DNA from: an uncultured bacterium
Lineage (GTDB): Bacteria > Actinomycetota > Coriobacteriia > Coriobacteriales > Coriobacteriaceae
Reading direction: 5' to 3'
NCBI GenBank assembly: GCA_905215205.1
Contig: CAJMPK010000099.1
Coordinates: 1 to 5,685, forward strand
DNA length: 5,685 nt
Both the position numbers and the translations under genes were made by a program. The notes under the pieces were generated by a model. The model searched no databases, was not told the DNA's origin, and worked only from the letters and a program-made list of their open reading frames with translations. Positions 1 through 5,685 of the stretch are shown here, piece by piece (the first letter of the stretch is position 1; each line of letters begins with the position of its first letter).

Positions 1-413
1 TGGGCGTCGTGGGCTTTGCCGGCGCGGTCGCCGAGGTCGGCGTGGTCCGTGTGTGCCTGGCACTGGCGGCGACGTTTGCCCTGGCGTGCACGCCGCTGGC
101 CGTTGGCTTTGCCCTTTCGAGCCTGGGTGCGCGCGAGGAGCTGCTCAACGGCGTGGGTAACTTACTCGGCATGCTCATGACGTTTTTGGGCGGCGCCTGG
201 ATGCCGCTGTCGCTCATGGGCCCAGCCGTGCAGACCGTGGCGCACTTTGTGCCGACATATTGGGTGAACGACGCGATCGGTGAGGCGCTCACCTCGGACC
301 TGACGTCTGCCGTGCTGGGGGACATCGCCTGCGACCTGGGCGTCACGGTGCTCTTTGCCGCGGCCATCGCCGCCGCAGGCCTGGCCCTCGCACGTGCCAA
401 ATCCCGCGCCTAG
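1..413 (+). CDS. ABC-2 type transporter permease, C-terminal part (5' end outside window)
   Basis: The reading frame is open from the left edge to a TAG at 411-413, so only about the last 136 residues are visible. A GTG at 9 is in frame, but the frame stays open upstream of it and it is unlikely to be the real start. The fragment is very hydrophobic, with about three membrane segments. One is a long first segment. The second contains GNLLGMLMTF followed by GGAWMPLSLM, and the third is an Ala/Leu-rich helix just before a short basic tail (ARAKSRA). The pattern of a membrane helix, then GGAWMPL, then a stretch ending HFVPTYWVNDAI, is typical of ABC-2 type export permeases, where a conserved 'sGa..P' turn precedes '..P..y..da'. 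Such proteins pair with an ABC ATPase to export drugs, lipids or polysaccharide precursors; here the ATPase would lie to the left. The substrate cannot be judged. The family call is fairly secure and the specific role unknown. Confidence 0.75.
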   Translation, partial: GVVGFAGAVAEVGVVRVCLALAATFALACTPLAVGFALSSLGAREELLNGVGNLLGMLMTFLGGAWMPLSLMGPAVQTVAHFVPTYWVNDAIGEALTSDLTSAVLGDIACDLGVTVLFAAAIAAAGLALARAKSRA

Positions 414-430
414 CCGCCTAGTCGTCGGGT

Positions 431-457
431 ACTCATTGGGGACAGACTTAAACGACC
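431..457 (+). repeat. GGGGAC repeat, copy A1
   Basis: A 27-base unit that begins ACTCATTGGGGAC and ends TTAAACGACC. Its inner 20 bases (433-452) are identical to those of the next copy at 466-485. The ends are nearly inverted (CTCATT against AACGAC), so the unit is an imperfect palindrome around an asymmetric GGGGACAGA core. It lies 17 bases after the stop of the ABC-2 permease gene. I take it for a small non-coding interspersed repeat of REP type; that class assignment is inference. Confidence 0.7.
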
Positions 458-463
458 AAGAGT

Positions 464-490
464 AGTCATTGGGGACAGACTTAAATGACT
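464..490 (+). repeat. GGGGAC repeat, copy A2
   Basis: A second 27-base unit in the same orientation as the copy at 431-457. It has matching ends, AGTCATT at 464-470 and AATGACT at 484-490, which makes the imperfect palindrome clear. A degenerate third copy follows at 494-510 (CATCGGGGGGCAGTCTT), aligning to the same core with one gap. The tandem arrangement has a period of 33 bases. Confidence 0.7.
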
Positions 491-544
491 GGCCATCGGG
501 GGGCAGTCTTTGCCGAACTGCCGGTTTGTCGACCGGGTTGGCAA

Positions 545-591
545 GGAACGTCCCTAACTGCCGGCAGGAAAGGAACGTCCCCAAGTGCCGG
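545..591 (-). repeat. Pair of AACGTCCC...TGCCGG direct repeats (B1, B2)
   Basis: Two 20-base units at 545-564 and 572-591 match at 18 of 20 positions; both start GGAACGTCCC and end TGCCGG. A perfect 10-base palindrome, CTGCCGGCAG (558-567), sits at the end of the first. A partial unit, AACTGCCGG, lies just upstream at 516-524, next to a small hairpin (CCGGT 521-525 with ACCGG 532-536). The GAACGTCCC core is the reverse complement of the GGGGAC core of the other repeats, hence the minus strand here. The units look like part of the same modular repeat family. Confidence 0.65.
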
Positions 592-617
592 GTGGCGAAA
601 GAGTGTCCCAGGCGACT

Positions 618-644
618 AGTCGTTTATGAACACCCCCAATGACT
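618..644 (-). repeat. GGGGAC repeat, copy A3 (inverted)
   Basis: The same 27-base element as at 431-490, but in the opposite orientation: AGTCGTTTATGAAC, then ACCCCCAATGACT. With one extra base on the left (617), 25 of 28 positions match the copy at 4104-4131. A more degenerate unit in the same orientation precedes it at 601-619 (GAGTGTCCC...GACTAG). This copy ends 15 bases before the exporter promoter. Confidence 0.65.
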
Positions 645-658
645 TGTTTGAAAAACAG

Positions 659-687
659 TTCACCTAGGTTTACTATTACCCTATAAA
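659..687 (+). promoter_or_regulatory. Sigma-A type promoter of the exporter operon
   Basis: A -35 box TTCACC (659-664, 4 of 6 to TTGACA) and a -10 box TATAAA (682-687, 5 of 6 to TATAAT) are separated by the ideal 17 bases. The stretch is AT-rich compared with the surrounding DNA. Transcription would start near 694, giving a leader of about 24 bases to the ATG at 718. No other promoter-like sequence is as good between 414 and 717. Confidence 0.6.
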
Positions 688-691
688 AGTA
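671..691 (+). promoter_or_regulatory. Dyad overlapping the -10 box (possible operator)
   Basis: The arms TACTATTA (671-678) and TAAAAGTA (684-691) match as inverted repeats at 7 of 8 positions around a 5-base centre (CCCTA). The -10 box lies inside the dyad, so a dimeric repressor bound here would block RNA polymerase. Local autorepressors of exporter operons often act this way, but no regulator gene is in the window and the binding protein is unknown. Confidence 0.35.
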
Positions 692-717
692 GCAACAGGC
701 TAACAATGGGGGGTAGT

Positions 718-1431
<714 letters not shown>

Positions 1432-1439
1432 GCGGCGCC

Positions 1440-4106
1440 ATGACACCTCTCGCAAAACGTCTGCCGCGCGAGCTGCGCCGCAATATCGGCAAGTACCTGG
1501 GCATCTTTTTGCTTATGTGCGGAAGCATCGCTCTCACCTCGGGCTTTTTGCTCGCAGCGCATTCCATCGGCTGCCTTATCGACGACATGCGCGATGCGTA
1601 CACGATTGAGGACGGCCGCGTGACCACCTCCTTCGAGGCTACCGACGATCAGCTCAAGGCAGCCGAGGACGCGGCCGACGACGTCGGCGGCGTCACGCTC
1701 TACAAGAATTTCTCCATCGACGCCATCATCAAAAAGACCGCCGGCGACGATGGCACCAAGCGCACGCTGCGCACCTATGCGCACCGCAGCAAGGTCGATA
1801 TCGCGTCCTACTGTGAGGGCAAGGAGCCCAAGGCGGATGACGAGGTGGCCATCGACCGTGTCTTTGCCACCAATAACAACTTGTCCGTGGGCGATAAAAT
1901 CGAGCTCGAGGGCCGCGCCTACACCATCTGCGGCATCATGACCCAGCCCGATAGCCAGGCGCTGTTCCTCAACAATTCGGACTTTACGGTGAACACCATC
2001 ACGTACGGCGTGGCCGAGGTCACCGATAGCGGCTTTGCCGCGCTCGAAGATGCCGGCGGCGCACCCGCCTACACCTACTCCTTCACCTTTGCCGATCGTG
2101 ATCTCTCCACTGCAGACCGCATCGACGCCGAGCAAGATATGGTCGAGGCACTTACCGATGCCGATGCACGCGTGGATGACCTCATCGACGTCGATTCCAA
2201 TCAGGGTATTGGTTATGCGCGCGACGACGTGGACGGCGACTCCATGATGTGGATGACGCTGCTCGACATCATCATCGTGATCATGGCGTTTGTCTTTGTG
2301 GTCCTTACCGACGCCACCATCGAGGAGGAGAGCGCCATCATCGGCACGCTGCTCGCCAGCGGCTATCGTCGACGCGAGATCGTGCTGCACTACCTTGCGC
2401 TTCCCGCCATCGTGGGCGTGGTCGCGGCGCTTTTGGGCACTGCGCTCGGCGTTGTGTTCTTTACCGAGCCCATGCGTAGCCTCTATTACGGTTCGTACAG
2501 CCTGCCGCCCTTCCAGGTGTACTGGAGCTGGGAGATCTTTGTGAAGTGCGCCGTGGTTCCCGCCGCCGCGCTCATCCTCATCACGCTGGTGGGCCTGCTT
2601 CGCAAAATGGGCAAGACGCCGTTGCAGTTCCTTCGTCACGAGGCGAGCGGCAAATCGGGCACCAAGCGCGGCTTGCAGCTGTCGGAGCGCATGGGTTTTG
2701 TTTCCCGCTTCCGCCTGCGTATCTTCCTGCGCAACCTGGGCAACTTCGCCACGCTCTTCGTGGGCATTGCGTTTGCCTCGCTGCTGCTGCTCTTTGGCCT
2801 GGCGATTCTGCCCACGATGACGCACTACGCGGACAACCTCGAGACAAGCCTGGTCGCCGAGCACCAGTACACGCTCAAGGCGCCGCTGGAGCTCGAGGGT
2901 ACTGCCGAGGAGCGCGAGCAGTGGTCGGCACTCGAGCGCTTGCAGTCGGTTGACGGCGCACTCCTCACCGCCGCCCAAGATGCCGATGACGAGCTCGACG
3001 ACGCGGCCGATGCGGCGCAGGCGGCAGCCGATGCCGCGACCGCATCTCCGTCTGCCGAGAGCCTGACTGCGGCGCAGGGTGCGCTTGCAAACGTCCAGGA
3101 CAAGAAGGATGCACTTTATGCGCGCCTCGATGACCTTGCCGATGCCCTCGGCTGCGACCGCGACGAGGCTATCGACCTGATCGACAAGGCCTCTAAGATC
3201 GACACTGACAACGACGACATTCACCCGGTTAACACGACCGATAACGGTGCAGACAAGATTGCGCAGGCCGAGAAATACGCCGTTTACCAGCTGCAATACG
3301 ACCGCGGCGATGGTAATGGCGAGGAGACGATTTCCGTCTACGGTATCTCGCCCGATTCGCGCTATTGGAAAGACCTCCACGTTGGCGATGGGCGCGTCGT
3401 CTTTGGCGGCGGTCTGCTCGACAAGTTTGGCTGGAGCGAGGGTCAGAAGGTCACGCTCGGCGACAAGTACGAGGGCAAGCATTATTCCCTTGAGTACACG
3501 GGCAAGGACTGTGCCTGGGGCTCCAAGTCGGACATGAATATCTATATGAGTATCGACGACTTTAACGAGCTGTTCGGCAACGACGCCGCCTACTTTAACG
3601 GCTATGTGAGCGACGAGAAGCTCGACCTCGATGCTCGTTACTTTGCCGGCGACACCACGCCCGACGACATGCGTGCCGTGGGCGACCAGTTCATCGGCAT
3701 GATGAGCAAAATGATCGGAATGATGATCGGGCTCGCGGTGTTCATCTTCCTGCTGTTTATGTACCTGCTGACCAAGGCTGTGATCGACCACAGCGCCCGT
3801 TCGATCAGCTACATGAAAGTCTTTGGCTATCGCGATAGCGAGATCTCGCATCTGTACATCCGCTCGATTACACTGTGCGTGGTGGTGTCGCTCGTGCTAA
3901 GCCTGCCGGTCATCATTGGCTCGCTCACGGCCATCTTCCGCTCGATGCTCCTCGCCTACAACGGCAATATCGAGATCTACGTGCCCGCTTGGTCCATGGC
4001 TGCATGCGTCGGCATTGGCTTTGCGACCTACCTGGTCGTGGCGCTGCTACACACGCGTTCTATCAAGCGCGTCAGCCTGGCCGAGGCCCTTAAAGTCCAA
4101 GAGTAG
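1440..4106 (+). CDS. Large FtsX/MacB-type ABC transporter permease with internal duplication
   Basis: The 888-residue membrane partner of the preceding ATPase. About eight membrane segments are visible, near residues 18-42, 270-292, 316-341, 368-388, 435-460, 755-782, 808-835 and 853-873. They form two units of one helix, a large extracellular domain (about 43-268 and 461-755) and three helices. The halves resemble each other: RRNIGKYLG (13-21) parallels LRNLGNFAT (430-438), GYRxxEI occurs at 308-314 and 796-802, and each half ends in a short PLxxLR / SLAEALK-like segment (393-399, 878-885). This matches two fused MacB/FtsX protomers. The second extracellular domain carries an acidic, Ala-rich and probably coiled-coil insert (about 485-580) lacking from the first. 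The ATG at 1440 follows AGGCGG (1430-1435); the frame is open further back to a TTG at 1425, which would overlap the ATPase gene and is less likely. Known relatives export peptides or drugs, move lipoproteins, or signal mechanically. The substrate here is unknown. Confidence 0.9.
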   Translation: MTPLAKRLPRELRRNIGKYLGIFLLMCGSIALTSGFLLAAHSIGCLIDDMRDAYTIEDGRVTTSFEATDDQLKAAEDAADDVGGVTLYKNFSIDAIIKKTAGDDGTKRTLRTYAHRSKVDIASYCEGKEPKADDEVAIDRVFATNNNLSVGDKIELEGRAYTICGIMTQPDSQALFLNNSDFTVNTITYGVAEVTDSGFAALEDAGGAPAYTYSFTFADRDLSTADRIDAEQDMVEALTDADARVDDLIDVDSNQGIGYARDDVDGDSMMWMTLLDIIIVIMAFVFVVLTDATIEEESAIIGTLLASGYRRREIVLHYLALPAIVGVVAALLGTALGVVFFTEPMRSLYYGSYSLPPFQVYWSWEIFVKCAVVPAAALILITLVGLLRKMGKTPLQFLRHEASGKSGTKRGLQLSERMGFVSRFRLRIFLRNLGNFATLFVGIAFASLLLLFGLAILPTMTHYADNLETSLVAEHQYTLKAPLELEGTAEEREQWSALERLQSVDGALLTAAQDADDELDDAADAAQAAADAATASPSAESLTAAQGALANVQDKKDALYARLDDLADALGCDRDEAIDLIDKASKIDTDNDDIHPVNTTDNGADKIAQAEKYAVYQLQYDRGDGNGEETISVYGISPDSRYWKDLHVGDGRVVFGGGLLDKFGWSEGQKVTLGDKYEGKHYSLEYTGKDCAWGSKSDMNIYMSIDDFNELFGNDAAYFNGYVSDEKLDLDARYFAGDTTPDDMRAVGDQFIGMMSKMIGMMIGLAVFIFLLFMYLLTKAVIDHSARSISYMKVFGYRDSEISHLYIRSITLCVVVSLVLSLPVIIGSLTAIFRSMLLAYNGNIEIYVPAWSMAACVGIGFATYLVVALLHTRSIKRVSLAEALKVQE

Positions 4107-4131
4107 TCGTTTAAGAACGTCCCCAATGACT
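4105..4131 (-). repeat. GGGGAC repeat, copy A4, overlapping the permease stop codon
   Basis: A 27-base unit, AGTCGTTTAAGAACG then TCCCCAATGACT, in the same orientation as the copy at 618-644. It starts at the second base of the TAG stop (4104-4106). It is followed by GTGCCG (4134-4139), so the region reads like the 545-591 repeats with seven extra bases, TGACTAG, between GAACGTCCCCAA and GTGCCG. No T-run follows, so it is not an ordinary intrinsic terminator. Confidence 0.65.
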
Positions 4132-4148
4132 AGGTGCCGTACTTGACT

Positions 4149-4165
4149 TTAACTCTGCTTTAACT
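4149..4165 (+). promoter_or_regulatory. Two TTAACT boxes with 11-base period (possible response-regulator site)
   Basis: TTAACT occurs at 4149-4154 and 4160-4165, separated by 5 bases. With the preceding C and T the repeated unit is CTTTAACT. An 11-base period of 6-base direct repeats is the geometry of PhoP/PhoB-class response-regulator boxes (TTAACA-like repeats in Bacillus). Only two clear units are present where such sites usually have more, so this is a suggestion only. Confidence 0.3.
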
Positions 4166-4189
4166 GGTACCATCCTCTATGTCTGTAAC
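4160..4189 (+). promoter_or_regulatory. Candidate promoter of the DUF362 gene
   Basis: TTAACT (4160-4165, 4 of 6) and TGTAAC (4184-4189, 4 of 6) are 18 bases apart. They would place the start near 4196, about 20 bases before the ATG. A better -35 match, TTGACT (4143-4148), lies upstream but has no good -10 at 16-18 bases. The weak consensus would fit an activated promoter. Read-through from the permease gene is also possible, since no terminator is visible between them. Confidence 0.35.
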
Positions 4190-4215
4190 GCCATATAGAC
4201 CGAGGGGATAGATCT

Positions 4216-5421
4216 ATGACCGCAACTGCACCCGCAGCACCCGCTAAGGTGTACTTCACCAATCTGCGCACGCATGCTCGCGAGAGCCAGCTCGACAAGC
4301 TCAAGCGCCTCATACGTCACGCCGGTATCGAGCAGATCGACTTTGAGAACAAGTTCGTCGCCATCAAGATTCACTTTGGCGAGCTGGGCAACCTGAGCTT
4401 TTTGCGCCCCAACTACGCCCGCGCCGTCGCGGATGTCGTGAAGGAACTGGGTGGCAAGCCCTTCCTCACCGACTGCAATACACTCTATGTGGGTAGCCGC
4501 AAAAACGCGCTCGAGCACATCGATACCGCCTATCAGAACGGCTTTACCCCGTATGCCACGGGCTGCCAGATCATTATTGCCGACGGCCTCAAGGGTACCG
4601 ACGAGGCGCTCGTCCCGGTCGAGGGCGGCGAGTACGTGCACGAGGCCAAGATCGGTCAGGCGCTCATGGATGCCGATATCGTGATCAGCCTCACCCACTT
4701 TAAGGGCCATGAGCAGGCCGGCTTTGGCGGTGCCATGAAGAACCTGGGCATGGGAGGCGGCAGCCGTGCCGGCAAGATGGAACAGCATGCCGCCGGCAAG
4801 CCGAACGTCACGACCGAGCACTGCGTTGGCTGCCGTGCCTGCGAAAAGATCTGCGCGCACGACGCTGTCTCGTTCAACGACACCCGCGAGCGCGAGCTTG
4901 CCAGCGGCGCTACTCGCACGGTGCACGTGGCCACCATCGACCACGATCGCTGCGTGGGCTGCGGACGCTGCATTGCGGCATGCAACCAGGACTGCATCAA
5001 GCCCGGCTATGACGCCGCGGCCGACGTGCTCAACTGCAAGATCGCCGAGTACACCAAGGCCGTTGTCCAGGATCGTCCCAGCTTCCACATTTCGCTGGCT
5101 ATGGATATCAGCCCCAACTGCGATTGCCATCCCGAAAACGACACACCTATCGTCAACGATATCGGCATGTTCGCGAGCTTCGACCCGGTCGCCATCGACC
5201 AGGCCTGTGCCGACGCCGTCATGGCATCCGAGCCGCTGCCCAACACCGAGCTCACCGATAGTGCGGCCAAGATGGAGCACAACCACGAGCATCTGGAGGG
5301 CGAGCAGGCCAAGGACCCCTTCTGCATCACGCATCCCGACACCGACTGGCGCACCTGTATCGCACACGCCGAGAAAATCGGCCTGGGCACGAGCAAGTAC
5401 GAGCTCATCGAGGTCAAGTAG
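4216..5421 (+). CDS. DUF362 domain protein with two [4Fe-4S] ferredoxin motifs
   Basis: A soluble protein of 401 residues with no signal peptide or membrane helix, so probably cytoplasmic. Residues about 10-190 form the first DUF362 part, with the characteristic HFKGHEQAGFGGAMKNLGMG (161-180). Two ferredoxin motifs follow: C203, C206, C209, C213 and C246, C249, C252, C256, each enough for one [4Fe-4S] cluster. The C-terminal part resumes DUF362 with NCDCH (301-305; C302 and C304), FDPVAIDQ (322-329) and a conserved-looking tail ending EKIGLGTSKYELIEVK. A short His-rich stretch (H355, H357, H359) lies between. The biochemical role of this family is not established; electron transfer or cluster handling is inferred from the cysteines. 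The proline usual after the fourth cysteine is replaced by A214 and N257. GAGGGG (4202-4207) lies 8 bases before the ATG and fixes the start. The gene has its own upstream region and a strong terminator. Confidence 0.88.
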   Translation: MTATAPAAPAKVYFTNLRTHARESQLDKLKRLIRHAGIEQIDFENKFVAIKIHFGELGNLSFLRPNYARAVADVVKELGGKPFLTDCNTLYVGSRKNALEHIDTAYQNGFTPYATGCQIIIADGLKGTDEALVPVEGGEYVHEAKIGQALMDADIVISLTHFKGHEQAGFGGAMKNLGMGGGSRAGKMEQHAAGKPNVTTEHCVGCRACEKICAHDAVSFNDTRERELASGATRTVHVATIDHDRCVGCGRCIAACNQDCIKPGYDAAADVLNCKIAEYTKAVVQDRPSFHISLAMDISPNCDCHPENDTPIVNDIGMFASFDPVAIDQACADAVMASEPLPNTELTDSAAKMEHNHEHLEGEQAKDPFCITHPDTDWRTCIAHAEKIGLGTSKYELIEVK

Positions 5422-5469
5422 CACCTAACTATTGGACAAAGCAAGCGCCTTTGTAGCGTTGGTTGAGCA

Positions 5470-5508
5470 AAAGCCGCCCGTGGGCACAGCGCTCACGGGC
5501 GGTTTTTC
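5470..5508 (+). terminator. Rho-independent terminator after the DUF362 gene
   Basis: CCGCCCGTG (5474-5482) pairs perfectly with CACGGGCGG (5494-5502). The stem extends inward with one G-U pair and two more pairs to a five-base loop (ACAGC, 5486-5490), and outward through A-U pairs into the run of five T at 5503-5507. It lies about 50 bases after the stop codon. A smaller stem, ACAAAG (5436-5441) with CTTTGT (5449-5454), precedes it. The upstream A-run also allows weak function in the opposite direction. Confidence 0.9.
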
Positions 5509-5635
5509 GGAAGTATGCGGCAAATTTCGAGACCGCCGAGCACACGACATTTTTTGGCAACAAAACCCCTGATAAATTGTTGGTAAAACTGCGGTCTGGT
5601 CAGCAGTTCCAAATTTTGCCGCATACTTCCGAAAA
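5504..5635. repeat. Nested long inverted repeat (MITE-like or structured element)
   Basis: The outer arms are a perfect 21-base inverted repeat, 5504-5524 with 5615-5635 (core GGAAGTATGCGGC). Allowing one bulged T at 5614, the pairing extends three bases inward. Inside lie AGACCGC (5530-5536) with GCGGTCT (5591-5597), then CAACAA (5558-5563) with TTGTTG (5577-5582), flanked by TTTT/AAAA. The whole 132 bases could form one interrupted hairpin. An alternative local stem AACTGC (5587-5592) with GCAGTT (5603-5608) competes with the middle stem. The element is richer in A and T than the genes. No transposase is present. It may be a non-autonomous mobile element, a bidirectional terminator or a structured RNA; I cannot choose between these from one copy. 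Confidence 0.75.
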
Positions 5636-5685
5636 TAGGGGGTCAGATAAAGCCCCAGACGTTGCTTTTTGCCTAAAAATACTCG

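Noticed and set aside
162..584. Minus-strand frame across the repeat array and the end of the ABC-2 permease gene
   Set aside because: Its start lies in the repeats, so the translation shows the repeat period (FKSVPN twice), and the rest is antisense to a real membrane protein gene.
431..644. CRISPR array
   Set aside because: The repeats are 20-27 bases but change orientation, have spacing of only a few to about 30 bases, diverge strongly and lack uniform unique spacers; no cas gene is present.
4177..5424. A long minus-strand open frame opposite the DUF362 gene
   Set aside because: It has the same cause. The + strand frame contains two perfect ferredoxin motifs, a ribosome site and a terminator, and the opposite frame has none of these.
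5639..5670. Possible second terminator, GGGG (5639-5642) with CCCC (5653-5656) followed by a T-run at 5666-5670
   Set aside because: The stem is only four pairs with a 10-base loop, and the T-run is 10 bases away from it, too weak to call.
5457..5685. Open + strand frame running through the terminator and hairpin element to the window edge, and a 23-codon ATG frame at 5515-5586
   Set aside because: The longer frame has no ATG and no ribosome site, and it crosses a strong terminator. The short one lies wholly inside the inverted repeat without a Shine-Dalgarno sequence. Conservation of either frame among copies of the element would reopen the question.

Overview
The window is GC-rich DNA with dense, G/C-ending codons. 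It looks like an actinobacterial chromosome, most likely the gut class Coriobacteriia and perhaps Collinsella. That placement is inference from base composition, a DUF362 ferredoxin-like protein and short repeats; no rRNA or marker gene is present to prove it.

Layout, left to right, with all genes on the + strand. (1) 1-413: the C-terminal end of an ABC-2 type permease that enters from outside the window. (2) 414-717: a gene-free stretch of about 300 bases packed with short repeats built on a GGGGAC / GTCCCC core, in both orientations. It ends in a good sigma-A type promoter whose -10 box lies inside a dyad. (3) 718-4106: a two-gene export operon, a MacB/LolD-type ABC ATPase followed 8 bases later by an 888-residue FtsX/MacB-type permease with eight predicted membrane segments. 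(4) 4105-4215: another copy of the GTCCCC repeat, which overlaps the permease stop codon, then a short regulatory region with two TTAACT boxes one helical turn apart. (5) 4216-5421: a DUF362 protein carrying two [4Fe-4S] ferredoxin motifs. (6) 5470-5508: a strong intrinsic terminator. It merges with a roughly 130-base nested inverted repeat (5504-5635) that can fold into one long hairpin.

How the genes work together: the ATPase and large permease should form one membrane machine of the MacB type, with ATP hydrolysis in the cytoplasm coupled to movement of the two extracellular domains. The upstream ABC-2 permease belongs to a different transporter class, and whether it is functionally linked is unknown. 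The DUF362 gene has its own upstream region and terminator and is probably a separate transcription unit.

No complete new defence or mobile system is visible. The least explained parts are the two repeat families: the modular GGGGAC elements around the exporter operon, and the large hairpin fused to the terminator. The permease is also notable for an internal duplication with an acidic, alanine-rich helical insert in only one half.
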